The position numbers were made by a program, and so were the translations under genes. From the NCBI GenBank assembly GCA_963785565.1, contig CAWAVV010000007.1, positions 76,168-140,167 of the forward strand: DNA of 64,000 bases. Direction: 5' to 3'. Each line of letters starts with the position of its first letter. Position 1 is the stretch's first letter. A model generated the notes under the pieces. That model was not told the origin of the DNA, made no database searches, and saw nothing but the letters and a program-made list of their open reading frames with translations. Positions 17,967 through 26,930 of the stretch are shown here, piece after piece. Source of the stretch: AP-15 sp963785565 (GTDB taxonomy: Bacteria; Pseudomonadota; Alphaproteobacteria; ATCC43930; CGMCC-115725).

Positions 17967-18802
17967 ACCGATCGCCGCAACCGGGGGTTGGCGATCTCGT
18001 CGAGGCCGGCGGTCAGAAAAAACAGGCCGAGGAACACCATGACGATGACGACCAGCGGAGCGGTCCACCACCACCACCAGCCATTGATGATCGCGGCGTT
18101 GAAATTGACCCAGTAGAGCGTCATGCCGAGGGTCGGAGCCTCGACCGGCCCGAGCCCCAAAACTTCCAGCCCAACCGAGGCGAGGATCGCCGCCGAGACG
18201 CTGCCGACCAAGGTGGCCGCGAGATAGGGCAACAGATTGGGCATCAGCTCGCCGAAGATGATCTCCGGCCCGCTCATGCCGTTGAGGCGCGCGATTTCGA
18301 CATAGCCCCGTTCGCGCAAGGTCAGGACCTGGGAGCGGATGGTGCGGGTCGGGCTGAGCCAAGCCAAGGAGGCGATGATGATCGCCATCTGATTCACCGT
18401 CAGGCTGCCCTTCAACGACACTGCGATGATGATCAGCACGAGCAACTGGGGCACCGTCAGGCCGATATCCGCGATGCTGCGAATTAACGTGTCCACCCGT
18501 CCGCGGTAATAGGCGGCGGTAAAGGCCAGCACAGCGCCGACACTCACGCCGATGAACCCGGCAATAAAGCCAATGCGTAATGTCAGCGGCGTGCCCGCCA
18601 CCATGACCGCCAACAGTTCGCGTCCCTGGCGGTCGGTGCCGAACGGATAGTCCCAGGAGGGTGGCTGGAGCGCCGGCGCCGACAGCGGCTGGGCATTGCC
18701 GGTATCGACCGTCAGCGCGCCGACGACGATAAACACCGCCAGAATGCCAAGGAACACCAGCCCGACCACCAGCGACACGTTGCGGCGAAGATAGCCGAGC
18801 AC
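17963..18802 (-). CDS. ABC transporter permease (OppC/DppC-like)
   Basis: 279 residues if started at GTG 18802, five bases after the stop of the upstream permease; no ATG exists at the expected place. Starts VLGYLRRNVSLVVGLVFLGI with the first membrane helix, followed by the periplasmic YPFGTDRQGRELLA motif diagnostic of this permease family, five further hydrophobic helices and the cytoplasmic EAA loop near LRERGYVEIARLNGMSGPEI. It forms the inner-membrane channel with the 18808 product. Overlaps the ATPase gene by four bases, consistent with one operon. Confidence 0.88.
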   Translation of the reverse strand: MLGYLRRNVSLVVGLVFLGILAVFIVVGALTVDTGNAQPLSAPALQPPSWDYPFGTDRQGRELLAVMVAGTPLTLRIGFIAGFIGVSVGAVLAFTAAYYRGRVDTLIRSIADIGLTVPQLLVLIIIAVSLKGSLTVNQMAIIIASLAWLSPTRTIRSQVLTLRERGYVEIARLNGMSGPEIIFGELMPNLLPYLAATLVGSVSAAILASVGLEVLGLGPVEAPTLGMTLYWVNFNAAIINGWWWWWTAPLVVIVMVFLGLFFLTAGLDEIANPRLRRSV

Positions 18803-18807
18803 TCGGC

Positions 18808-19812
18808 CTAGCCCTGGCGATAGGAAATGCGGGGGTCGAGCCAGGGATAAACCACGTCCAGCACAAACGTCGCGAAGCCGAGTGCGACGATGACTGTGAA
18901 CACAATCCCTTGAATCAGAAAAAAGTCGTTTTCCTCGATGGCTTGAAACAGCAACGCGCCGATCCCGGGGTAGCCAAAGATCGCCTCGACCAGCACCGCG
19001 CCGGACAGGATCTGGCCCAAGGCCAAAGCAAGCCCGGTGGTCTGCGGCAGGATCGCGTTGCGCATGCAATAACGGGTAAAGATCGTCGCGCTGCGAAGCC
19101 CCTTTGCCTCGGCGAAGGTGACGTAGTCCTCGCCCATCGTGGTTACCATCATCCCGCGCATGGCGAGCGCCCAGCCGCCCACCGAGACAAGCACGATGGA
19201 AAGCGCCGGCAGGACGGCGTGACGCAACACATCGAGGATGAAGGTCCAGTCCCACCCCGGATTGGCGCCGGCACTATAGCCGCCGAAGATCGGAAACCAC
19301 TGGAACCTGAAGGCAAACAGCCAGCTCAGAACGAGCCCGAGCAGGAAGAACGGGATCGCGTGCAACGCCCATAACGGCGGCATCAGCCACCGCATCCAAT
19401 GGGGCGCGTGCGGCCAAGCAAGCAGGGCGCCGAGGATCGTGCCGGCAGCGAAAGAGAACAGCGTGGTTACCCCGAGCAGCCCGATGGTCCAGGGCAGGGC
19501 TTCGCGGATCATGCCGACGACGGTGCGCGGGTAGTTGGCAATGGAATAGTTGAGGTCGCCGCGCGATACCGCGCCGAGATAGGTCAGGTATTGGCGCCAC
19601 AGCGGCTGATCCAGGCCAAACCGCTTCTGATACTCCTTTACCATGTCCTCGATGCCGGCATGCACATAGCCGCCGAGCGAGGCCTCCTCGAGCAATTTGG
19701 TGCGGACCGGGTCCCGCCCCGACAATTTGGGCAGGAAAAAGTTGAGCGTCGCCGCCAGCCAGACAATCAGCAGGAAGACCCCGAAACGTTTGACGATATA
19801 GATCGCGTGCAT
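18808..19812 (-). CDS. ABC transporter permease (OppB/DppB-like)
   Basis: 334 residues from ATG 19812 (MHAIYIVKRFGVFLLIVWLA). An N-terminal transmembrane helix is followed by a periplasmic stretch containing RFGLDQPLWRQYLTYLG, the family motif before helix 2, then five more helices and an EAA loop (EDYVTFAEAKGLRSATIF). It pairs with the OppC-like protein. The binding-protein gene lies 262 bases upstream on the same strand, separated by the palindrome at 19923-20009. Confidence 0.88.
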   Translation of the reverse strand: MHAIYIVKRFGVFLLIVWLAATLNFFLPKLSGRDPVRTKLLEEASLGGYVHAGIEDMVKEYQKRFGLDQPLWRQYLTYLGAVSRGDLNYSIANYPRTVVGMIREALPWTIGLLGVTTLFSFAAGTILGALLAWPHAPHWMRWLMPPLWALHAIPFFLLGLVLSWLFAFRFQWFPIFGGYSAGANPGWDWTFILDVLRHAVLPALSIVLVSVGGWALAMRGMMVTTMGEDYVTFAEAKGLRSATIFTRYCMRNAILPQTTGLALALGQILSGAVLVEAIFGYPGIGALLFQAIEENDFFLIQGIVFTVIVALGFATFVLDVVYPWLDPRISYRQG

Positions 19813-19922
19813 CTGGGCTAAGCGCTCTCAGCCGAGCGTAAAATCATCGTTCGCACGAAAGCGCGGGGCTGTCCGGGAGAAGTTGTGACGGCCGCAAAAG
19901 GGCAGAATCAGTTTTCTCTTCT

Positions 19923-20009
19923 CGTCTTGGCCGGGCTTGGCCCGGCCATCCACGTCTTCGGACGCCCGAAAGGAAGACGTGGATACGCGGGACAAGCCCG
20001 CGCAAGACG
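19923..20009. repeat. Nested palindromic repeat (REP/BIME-like element)
   Basis: Two 36-base arms (19923-19958 and 19974-20009) are inverted copies around a 15-base loop, matching at 30 of 36 positions. Each arm also folds by itself: GGCCGGGC/GCCCGGCC in the left arm, CGCGGG/CCCGCG in the right. Four of the six mismatches between arms are two compensatory base-pair swaps inside these small hairpins, so the fold is conserved. It lies between the substrate-binding protein stop and the permease start, where it could stabilise the upstream mRNA. Similar palindromes are frequent in Rhizobiales genomes (from memory, not searched). Confidence 0.75.
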
Positions 20010-20074
20010 ACTTCAGATCGTATCTTATGTGGTCCACACCAGTCTCGGCGAGGTGCAGCATTTCAGGTGAGATT

Positions 20075-21835
20075 TTACGCAGATTGCAGGTTCCACAAAA
20101 CCATCGGGAACGTCAGGTGCCAGGAAGCGCCATTGACGTAGGCGTTATCTTCAGTCGGAAAGTTCTTCCAGTAGGTCAAGTTGAATGGAATGCGATGATA
20201 ATTCTGCACCAGCTGGATATCCGGCAGATCAGGCAGCCAGATCTCCATCGCCGCACGGAACAGCTCTTTCAGCTTCGCTACGTTCTTGGGGTCGGTGATG
20301 TAAACTTCGTCGACGATCTTGTCGAAGTCGGGGTTCTTCCAGCGGCTGAAATTCACCGCATGGGCGCCGGGTACAGCGATGCTCTGGCTTTGATACAGGC
20401 GCAATGTGTCATAGGGCTCGCGTATGCTGCCGCCGTGGCCGTAGATTGAACCGGCATACTGGCCCTTTTGGAAGCGGTCGTTGAAGTCGGGCGGCAACGT
20501 CAGGCTCGCCGCGACGCCATGACGCCGCAGGATTTCGGCCAGTACCGGTCCCATGGCCGGGCCTGAGGCGCCAAAGCCGATGATGTCGAGGGTGAACGGC
20601 TTGCCGTCCGGCGTCTCCCACATGCCGCCGTTCTTCTTGAACCCCTTCGCCTCGAGCAGGGTGTCGCCCTTCTTAGGATTGAACTCGAGCGTATCGTATT
20701 TCGCGAGCAGGTCCTTGACCACGTCGAAATACGGCAGCAGCGGCTTGTAGGGCGGCATCGGCAGGGCAGAGACGGTATCGGCCCCGAGATAGCCGACCGC
20801 GATGACCTGCTGGCGGTCGATGTAGTGGCTGAGCGCCCAGCGCACATCCTTGTCGTCGAACGGTTTGACCTCGTTGTTGACGTAGAGCGAAATCGGCCAC
20901 CAATCGACATAACCCCAAGGCGGCTTCTGCCCGGAATACGAGGTGACCTTCGGGTTCTGCCGGATCACAGTCGGGAAAGTGGCGGGCTGCAGAGTGCTGC
21001 CGAAATCCGAGTGATTGGTGATCTGGGCCTGCGCCGTGTTCTGCTCGTTGACCGTGGGCAACCAGATATGGCGTTGGGTCGGCGGCATCGGCGCCAGCTT
21101 CTGCTCGGCCGCCCACCAATTACCCCGGCGCTCGAACACCTTCTGCTGCAGCGAGGATTCCGCGACTTGCCACGGCCCGGTCGTGACCGGCCAGCCCTTG
21201 GCGATGTCGAAGTGCTTGAAGCTGGTCCAGTCCTGGCCCTGGAAAATGTGCTTCGGCACGATGTAGATGCCGATGTCGTATTTGTAGGTGGCGAAGAAGA
21301 AAAACCGCGGCGAGGGGATCTTGAACTTCAGCAGCACCGTGTTCGGGTCGGTGACGGTCGCCGTGTCGAGCGCCTGATTGACATCGACACCCCATTTCAC
21401 CTTGGGGCCGAGGTCGCGCAACGCATTCATCGTATAGGCGACGTCCTCCGCGCTGAACGGCGTGCCGTCGCTCCATTTGATGCCCTGGCGGGTCTTGATC
21501 GTGAGCTGCTTGAAGTCCTCCGTGAACTCATAGCTCTCCGCCAGCCACATGTACCATTTGTCGGCAAACGCGCTGTAATAAGCCAGCGGCTCGTAGATCA
21601 GGTTCGGTCCATTCTGGTGGTTCGCCCCAATCGCATAGGGGTTCCACAGCTCGTAATCGACCCAACGGCCGTCTCGGCTGTTGATCCCGATCAGGATCAT
21701 GGTTTGATCGCGGGGAATATCGGCGGCCTGCGCCTCGGCGATGCCCAGCGGGAGCATCGCGGCAGCCGCCGCTGCCGCCCCCCCTTTGATGACCTCGCGC
21801 CGACTCGAGTTCCAGAACTTGGTCTTCCGTGTCAT
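20075..21835 (-). CDS. ABC transporter substrate-binding protein, family 5, Tat-exported
   Basis: 586 residues from ATG 21835. The N-terminus has a twin-arginine signal (SSRREVIKGG) followed by an Ala-rich hydrophobic stretch and a likely AQA cleavage site, so export folded to the periplasm is expected. The mature part shows family-5 solute-binding features (YEPLAYYS, IKWSDGTPFSAEDVAYTMNA, KDVRWALSHYIDRQQVI). It is the first gene of the importer operon and supplies ligand specificity. Length is on the long side for dipeptide-binding proteins (about 530), as in homologues binding larger or non-peptide ligands. Confidence 0.9.
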   Translation of the reverse strand: MTRKTKFWNSSRREVIKGGAAAAAAAMLPLGIAEAQAADIPRDQTMILIGINSRDGRWVDYELWNPYAIGANHQNGPNLIYEPLAYYSAFADKWYMWLAESYEFTEDFKQLTIKTRQGIKWSDGTPFSAEDVAYTMNALRDLGPKVKWGVDVNQALDTATVTDPNTVLLKFKIPSPRFFFFATYKYDIGIYIVPKHIFQGQDWTSFKHFDIAKGWPVTTGPWQVAESSLQQKVFERRGNWWAAEQKLAPMPPTQRHIWLPTVNEQNTAQAQITNHSDFGSTLQPATFPTVIRQNPKVTSYSGQKPPWGYVDWWPISLYVNNEVKPFDDKDVRWALSHYIDRQQVIAVGYLGADTVSALPMPPYKPLLPYFDVVKDLLAKYDTLEFNPKKGDTLLEAKGFKKNGGMWETPDGKPFTLDIIGFGASGPAMGPVLAEILRRHGVAASLTLPPDFNDRFQKGQYAGSIYGHGGSIREPYDTLRLYQSQSIAVPGAHAVNFSRWKNPDFDKIVDEVYITDPKNVAKLKELFRAAMEIWLPDLPDIQLVQNYHRIPFNLTYWKNFPTEDNAYVNGASWHLTFPMVLWNLQSA

Positions 21836-22006
21836 CGCCGCTTACCTCCCCACCCGGCCATCGCGTTCGTCACGCGGCCAAAGCTGACCCGCAGCCAGTC
21901 TCAGCCCGCTTGCGCGGCCGCTGTCAAGCGCCTCGACTCCACCGTCATTCGACCGATCGGCGTCGACGGTCTAACATCGAACCGACGTTGCGAATGGAGG
22001 ACGAGA

Positions 22007-22927
22007 ATGGCCGTAGCAAAACGTGAACTCGGGCGGACCGGGCTGCAGGTCACGGCCTTGGGCTACGGCGCGATGGAATTGCGCGGCGCGCCGCGTGCCC
22101 GCGACATCACCGACGCCCAAGCGGAAACCATCCTCAACAAGGTGCTCGATGCGGGCATCAATTACATCGACACCTCGATCGATTACGGGCTCAGCGAGGA
22201 GCGGATCGGCCGCTATATCTCGCACCGGCGCTCTGAATACTATCTGGCAAGCAAATGCGGCTGCCTGGTCGGCGCGCCGACGGCGCCGCGCGGCCAACGA
22301 AACGCGCACGTCTTCACCCGAGACAATGTCGTGGCCGGGGTCGAACAAAGTCTGGTGCGGATGAAGACCGACTATCTCGACGTCGTCCAGTTCCATTCTT
22401 CGCCGTCCCGGCAGACCCTGGAGGAGCACGGTGCGCTCGAAGCGCTCCTAGAACTCAAGGAGGCCGGCAAGGTGCGGTTTGTCGGAATGTCCGGCACATT
22501 GCCCCACCTGACTGAGCACATCGACATGGGTGTCTTCGAGGTCTTTCAGATCCCGTACTCGGCGGTAGAGCGCGAACACGAAGCGGCGATCGCCGCCGCC
22601 GCTCAAAAGGGCGCCGGCATCGTCATTCGCGGCGGCGCGGCAAAGGGTGCGCCGACCGAAGGGAAGCAGGCCGGGCTGCAATGGGAACGCTGGCGCCAGG
22701 CCCGTCTCGACGATTTGCTCGACGGCATGACCCCGATGGAGTTCATTCTGCGCTTCACGTTCACCAATCCGGATTTGGACACGACCATCGTCGGCACGAT
22801 CAACCCGACGCATCTGCAGACCAATCTCGACATCCTGCGGCAAGGGCCGTTGCCGTCATCCCTTTACGAGGAAGCCAAGCGCCGCCTCGCCGCCGCCGGC
22901 TCGGCGCCGCGATCGGTTGGCGAATGA
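22007..22927 (+). CDS. Aldo/keto reductase
   Basis: 306 residues from ATG 22007, with GGAGG eight bases upstream; the open frame reaching back over the importer gene is antisense noise. The AKR tetrad can be seen: Asp in YIDTSIDYG, Tyr in the same motif, Lys in ASKCG and His in VVQFHSSP. MSGTLPHLTEHIDMGVFEVF follows in the barrel and the C-terminus has the TIVGTINPTHLQTNLDI block that binds NADPH. The gene is divergent from the importer operon, about 170 bases between starts. Substrate unknown; a carbonyl compound taken up by the importer is one possibility. Confidence 0.87.
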   Translation: MAVAKRELGRTGLQVTALGYGAMELRGAPRARDITDAQAETILNKVLDAGINYIDTSIDYGLSEERIGRYISHRRSEYYLASKCGCLVGAPTAPRGQRNAHVFTRDNVVAGVEQSLVRMKTDYLDVVQFHSSPSRQTLEEHGALEALLELKEAGKVRFVGMSGTLPHLTEHIDMGVFEVFQIPYSAVEREHEAAIAAAAQKGAGIVIRGGAAKGAPTEGKQAGLQWERWRQARLDDLLDGMTPMEFILRFTFTNPDLDTTIVGTINPTHLQTNLDILRQGPLPSSLYEEAKRRLAAAGSAPRSVGE

Positions 22928-23044
22928 TCGAATGATCACCCCGGCGAAAGCTTCCAGGAGTCATGTGACGCAATGCGCTGGCCGCGTCCTCAGCGGCTGC
23001 GCTGCGGGCGGGCAAATTTAGGCTGAACGGAAGGATTTTGCGAG

Positions 23045-23908
23045 ATGGCCGGAGAAGCTCTCGACGCGAACGCGGCGCAGCGTCGCTATTGGAATACGGT
23101 TGCCGGGCCGCGTTGGGTCGCCACCCCGGGGTTCAGGGAGCGGCGCAACCAGGAAAGCCTCGCATTGTTGCTGGCGCGGCTGGGCCTCACCGGAGGCGAG
23201 AGTGTGCTCGAAATCGGCTGCGGCACCGGCGCCTTGACCTTGCCGCTGGGCGCGGCGGTCGGCGAGCATGGGCGAGTCGTCGCAGTCGACATATCCGAGC
23301 CGATGCTCGGGGCGGCGCGTCAGAAGGTCGGCGAGCACGGGCTGCGCAATGTCACGTTGCATCTGGGGGATGCACAGGTGTTCGCGCTCGAACCGGCCGC
23401 CTTCGATCTCGCGACCTCGCGCATGGGCGTGATGTTCTTCGCCGATCCGGCGGCTGCCTTCCGCAATATCGGTGGCGCGCTAAAGCCGGGCGGGCGCCTC
23501 GTCTTTGCTTGCTGGGGGCCGCTCGCGGAGAACCGGCACTGGCTGATCTCCTACGACATCGCGTTGCGCCATTTGGGGCCGCCGGCGCCGCAGCCTGCTC
23601 ACCAGCCCAGCCCGCTCGCCTTTGCCGACCCCGATTATATCCGCGGGGTTCTAATGGCGGCCGGCTTCGCCGACATCATGGTCGAGCGCGCCCACCCGAC
23701 GATACTTTGCGGCAGCCCCGACGAAGAAGCGCGTCAGGCGCTGGCCATGGGACCGACTGCCAGGCTGGTCGAGGAGAAAAATCCCGTCGAGGCGATCCGC
23801 CAGACGATCGCGCGCGAGGTCGAGGCCGCGTTCGCCGCCGAAGCTGCTTCCGGCCCGATCCGGCTCCCCGCGACCATCTTTCTGGTCGCCGCGCGCCGCC
23901 CGGCTTGA
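23045..23908 (+). CDS. Class I SAM-dependent methyltransferase
   Basis: 287 residues, ATG 23045 with GGAAGGA upstream. The Rossmann-like SAM-binding motif I is VLEIGCGTGALTLPLG, the acidic residue at the end of strand 2 is in VVAVDISEPML, and motif FDLATSRMGVMFFADP with LKPGGRLVFACWGP marks the UbiE/Coq5-like or type-11 methyltransferase core. The N-terminus (NAAQRRYWNTVAGPRWVA) is characteristic of a subgroup often met beside oxidoreductases. It converges on the Ldh-family gene 24 bases on. Methyl acceptor unknown. Confidence 0.86.
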   Translation: MAGEALDANAAQRRYWNTVAGPRWVATPGFRERRNQESLALLLARLGLTGGESVLEIGCGTGALTLPLGAAVGEHGRVVAVDISEPMLGAARQKVGEHGLRNVTLHLGDAQVFALEPAAFDLATSRMGVMFFADPAAAFRNIGGALKPGGRLVFACWGPLAENRHWLISYDIALRHLGPPAPQPAHQPSPLAFADPDYIRGVLMAAGFADIMVERAHPTILCGSPDEEARQALAMGPTARLVEEKNPVEAIRQTIAREVEAAFAAEAASGPIRLPATIFLVAARRPA

Positions 23909-23932
23909 CCTAATCCAGCTGCTCGCCGCGGC

Positions 23933-24997
23933 TCAATCCAAGAGCCAGGGGGCGGCGCAGGCCTGGGCGACCTGTCGGATCTGGTTCAAGAGGCCGGCGC
24001 CAACCGGGATGCCCTCCCGCATCCGCGTCGCTGCATAGTTCCACTGCGGATCGCCGGCCACCATGACCGGCTGCCCAGGATCGATCGGCTTGGTCGCCCG
24101 CAGATCGTCGCAGAAGCGGGTCACGTCGGCGGTGAATTCGTTGTGGTCACGGAACAGGCCCGGGTCGACCGCGATGAAGCAGTGGCCGATATCGTTGCCC
24201 TGCGGCTTCTTCCCGGCCATCGGGTCGGTGATCAAGGTCGCCCCCGACAGGCACGAGGCGAGAATGTTCACCATCGCCGCCAGCCCATAGCCCTTGTAGC
24301 TGGAGCCTTCCGGCGAGCCGCCGAGCGAGGTCAGGAAACCGCCTTTCTCGCGCGCTTCCGCGGGGTCGGTGCTGGGCTGCCCGTCTTTGTCCAGCACCCA
24401 GCCGGGCGGGCAGGGCAATCCCTCATTGGCCTTGTTGCGGATGCGCCCGGCGGCCACCGTCGTGGTCGCCATGTCGAGCAGAAACGGCCGCCCGTCGGCG
24501 CTGGGCGCGGCGAACGACCAAGGATCGGTGCCGAGCCTTGCCTCCTTGCCAAAGGTCGGCGCTGCCTGAGCGACGGAGTTGCTGGTGCACGCCATGCCGA
24601 TCAGCCCTTCCTTCGCCGCCATCAGGCTATAGTAGCCGGTAGCGCCGAAATGGCTGGAGTTGCGCACTGCCGTGATCGCGATGCCGGAGCGCTTGGCCTT
24701 GTCGATCGCCACCTGCATGGCGAAACGCGCCGGTACATGGCCAAGCCCGCCATCGCCGTCGACCAGCGCCGAGACCGGCGTATCCTTGATGATGCGCGGC
24801 CGGGCCTTCATGTTTGCGCGCCCGCTGCGGCGCATCCGGTCGTAGCCGGGGATCATCGAGATGCCGTGGCTGTCGACGCCGTGCAGATCCGCCCAGGAGA
24901 GGATGTCGGCGGTCGCTTCCGCGTTGTCTTCCGGCATGCCCCAGGCCGACAGGATGGCTTTGAGTTGTGCGCGATGGGTTTCGTACGGTGCAGGCAC
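23933..24997 (-). CDS. Ldh-family (malate/L-lactate type) NAD(P)-dependent oxidoreductase
   Basis: 354 residues from GTG 24997, GGAG ten bases upstream. The N-terminal helical part carries WADLHGVDSHGISMIPGYD with the catalytic-region His typical of the YlbC/Mdh2/ureidoglycolate dehydrogenase fold, then GDGGLGHVPARFAM, RNSSHFGATGYYSLMA and LGTDPWSFAAPS. These enzymes do not share the Rossmann fold; they reduce 2-oxo acids or oxidise 2-hydroxy acids such as malate, sulfolactate or ureidoglycolate. The amidohydrolase upstream on the same strand (49-base gap) suggests a shared catabolic route. Confidence 0.87.
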   Translation of the reverse strand: MPAPYETHRAQLKAILSAWGMPEDNAEATADILSWADLHGVDSHGISMIPGYDRMRRSGRANMKARPRIIKDTPVSALVDGDGGLGHVPARFAMQVAIDKAKRSGIAITAVRNSSHFGATGYYSLMAAKEGLIGMACTSNSVAQAAPTFGKEARLGTDPWSFAAPSADGRPFLLDMATTTVAAGRIRNKANEGLPCPPGWVLDKDGQPSTDPAEAREKGGFLTSLGGSPEGSSYKGYGLAAMVNILASCLSGATLITDPMAGKKPQGNDIGHCFIAVDPGLFRDHNEFTADVTRFCDDLRATKPIDPGQPVMVAGDPQWNYAATRMREGIPVGAGLLNQIRQVAQACAAPWLLD

Positions 24998-25046
24998 TGA
25001 TGTCTCCTTCGCTTGTCGCGCCGCCTTGGGTAATGGACCCGGCCGA

Positions 25047-26120
25047 TCAGGGAGCGGCGATGCGGTACACCCGCGCCGCGGTGCCGCTGTAGAGTGCGGT
25101 CTTTTCGGCGGCCGATGCGCCGGCAGAGATGCGCTTGAACGCGTTCCACAACTCGGTATAGCCGCCGGATTGCTTGTCCGGTGGAAAGTTGCTCTCGAAC
25201 ATGCAGCGGTTCGGACCGAAGGCTTCGATGCACGGCTCGATGTACTGGCGCCAAGCGGCAGTGAGGTCTTCGGACGACGGCGGCAGGTCGTGCTCGTGGA
25301 AGTCGAACCCGAACGAGGTCATGCCGACGCCGCCGAGCTTGACGTTGACGTTCGGGCACTTGGCCAATTCGGCGATGTCCTTTTTCCAGCCGGCGAGGAT
25401 CTCCTGCCGATGCCCGGCATAGGGGCCGACGCCGAGCACGCCGCCGACATGATTGAGGATGATCGTGGTGTTGGGGAAGGCGCGGGCGAGGTCGATCGCG
25501 TCCGGCAATTGCGGATGATATTGCCAGGACTCGAAGCTGAGCCCGAGCGGCGCGAGCTGGGCGAACCCCTCGCGGAATTTCGTGTCGCGCACCAGATGCG
25601 GCGGCACCGAGCGCGTGGCGAATTTCTGGATCGCGTCGTTCGGGTCCCATGAGACGCCGTGACGGATGCCGCGGAAGCGCCCGCCGCCGACCCTGATCTC
25701 GGCCTCCAAAACCTCGCGCACCCGCGCTCCCAAGGTCAAATCGGCATGGCCGACGATGGCCTCGGCAACTCGACACGGGCCATAGCCGCCCGAAGCGCTC
25801 ATTGCCGCGATGCCGTTGACGAACTCGACCTCGCCGACCGGCGCCATCTCCGCCGGGCCATCCTTGCGATACATCGAGCGGCATTCGAGAAACACCGTCG
25901 AGACCATGTTGTGGCCCCCACCGATGTCGTCGAGCAATTCGGGCAGCAGATATCGCCCACGCTGCGGCGTATCCCAGAAATGATGATGCGGGTCGATGAT
26001 CGGCAGTGCGGGCTCCAGCGCCGCCTCGCGCGGCCGCTTGCCGAGCCATGCCCCGAGTTCGGCATCGTCGCGGTACCCGATACCGCGCCATTCGCCCTTC
26101 GCATCCCCGATTTGGGCCAT
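25047..26120 (-). CDS. Amidohydrolase family protein (L-rhamnono/fucono-lactonase or TIM-barrel hydrolase type)
   Basis: 357 residues from ATG 26120. The metal-site signature IIDPHHHFWDTP sits near residue 40, as in COG3618-type lactonases/hydrolases, and later motifs FRGIRHGVSWDP, NTTIILNHVGG and FESNFPPDKQSGGYTELWNA match the same group. The likely reaction is hydrolysis of a lactone or amide, feeding an acid to the Ldh-family enzyme encoded immediately downstream. The upstream 800 bases are gene-free, so its promoter should be there; I cannot point to a specific one. Confidence 0.85.
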   Translation of the reverse strand: MAQIGDAKGEWRGIGYRDDAELGAWLGKRPREAALEPALPIIDPHHHFWDTPQRGRYLLPELLDDIGGGHNMVSTVFLECRSMYRKDGPAEMAPVGEVEFVNGIAAMSASGGYGPCRVAEAIVGHADLTLGARVREVLEAEIRVGGGRFRGIRHGVSWDPNDAIQKFATRSVPPHLVRDTKFREGFAQLAPLGLSFESWQYHPQLPDAIDLARAFPNTTIILNHVGGVLGVGPYAGHRQEILAGWKKDIAELAKCPNVNVKLGGVGMTSFGFDFHEHDLPPSSEDLTAAWRQYIEPCIEAFGPNRCMFESNFPPDKQSGGYTELWNAFKRISAGASAAEKTALYSGTAARVYRIAAP

Positions 26121-26162
26121 TGCCTGCTCCCCCTCATCCTTGATCCGACCAGTCGGATCATA

Positions 26163-26930
26163 CCAATCGGATCATAAACGAACGACGGCTTCGAGAATAA
26201 ACCCCTTTCTAATAACACCGGCAAAGCTTCACCCGCTTCCGAGCACCGTGTTGTGGCGCCGACGACAAGGCCATCAGCAGCTCGGCTTCCCGGCCGGCCA
26301 CCGGCGCCGGGCTTGCGTACGCGCGGGCGCGCGAGGCGAAAAGAGATCAGGTGCAACCGCGTGGAATTCCTCGAAACCTGCTCGAAATAACAGCGGCGAG
26401 CAGACGCCTTAACGCGATCGCAGTGACTGGCACGGACAGGCTTCCATGACCGTAGCTTTGGCGAAGGTGCTGGTCATGTGAGTTCCCTATACGTTCCGGT
26501 CAAGGGGCGCCCTGTCGATCAAAAACAGGGCGACCGGGAATGCTCCTCCAAAGCCGTCATTGGCTGTACGCGCATGGTTCGACTGCAGTGGGTCGATTTG
26601 CCTCGTTCGACCCATGACAGGCGAACGGCTGGTTTCGGCGCGTCTCGCCCGTTGTCCCGAACCCCGGCGAAGGTCTCTTGACCGAACCGACCACCGGGCG
26701 CTCAGCCTTGGCCGGGAACGCGTCCTCATGCCCCCGTTCCGGACATTACTTGGAGCCAGTCGCAGGACCGCGGGGCTTTGGGAAGCTGTCATTCATTCCG
26801 GGCAATCTTTGCGCACCCTTTGCCAGATAAATGATTCGGGTACCCCGGGATCGGTTTTGGACCTACAGCGATATCATCGACCTTCGAAGATATCAGCGCA
26901 TCACGTCTTTGGGACTGCCGGTGACGCCGC
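26163..26930. other. Gene-poor stretch
   Basis: No convincing coding region on either strand: the short frames are Arg/Ser/Pro-rich and have no recognisable domain or ribosome-binding site. The only structure I see is a hairpin with an 8-bp stem (CGCCCTGT at 26508-26515 with ACAGGGCG at 26525-26532), not followed by a T-run. It probably holds the promoters of the divergent genes at its ends. Confidence 0.5.

Noticed and set aside
17967..18905. N-terminal extension of the OppD-like frame upstream of 17966
   Set aside because: It covers the OppC permease in another frame and has no ATPase similarity; a proper ATG overlaps the permease stop.
19828..20061. 77-residue minus-strand frame between the binding protein and permease genes
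   Set aside because: Most of it is the palindromic repeat translated; no ribosome-binding site.
20825..22006. Upstream extension of the aldo/keto reductase frame
   Set aside because: Antisense to the substrate-binding protein; the AKR sequence and a good ribosome-binding site begin at 22007.
26508..26532. 8-bp stem hairpin in the gene-poor stretch
   Set aside because: Not followed by a T-run and not near a gene end, so not called as a terminator.
26487..26792. 101-residue Arg/Ser-rich minus-strand frame
   Set aside because: No domain, no ribosome-binding site and biased composition; similar peptides are often predicted from non-coding DNA.
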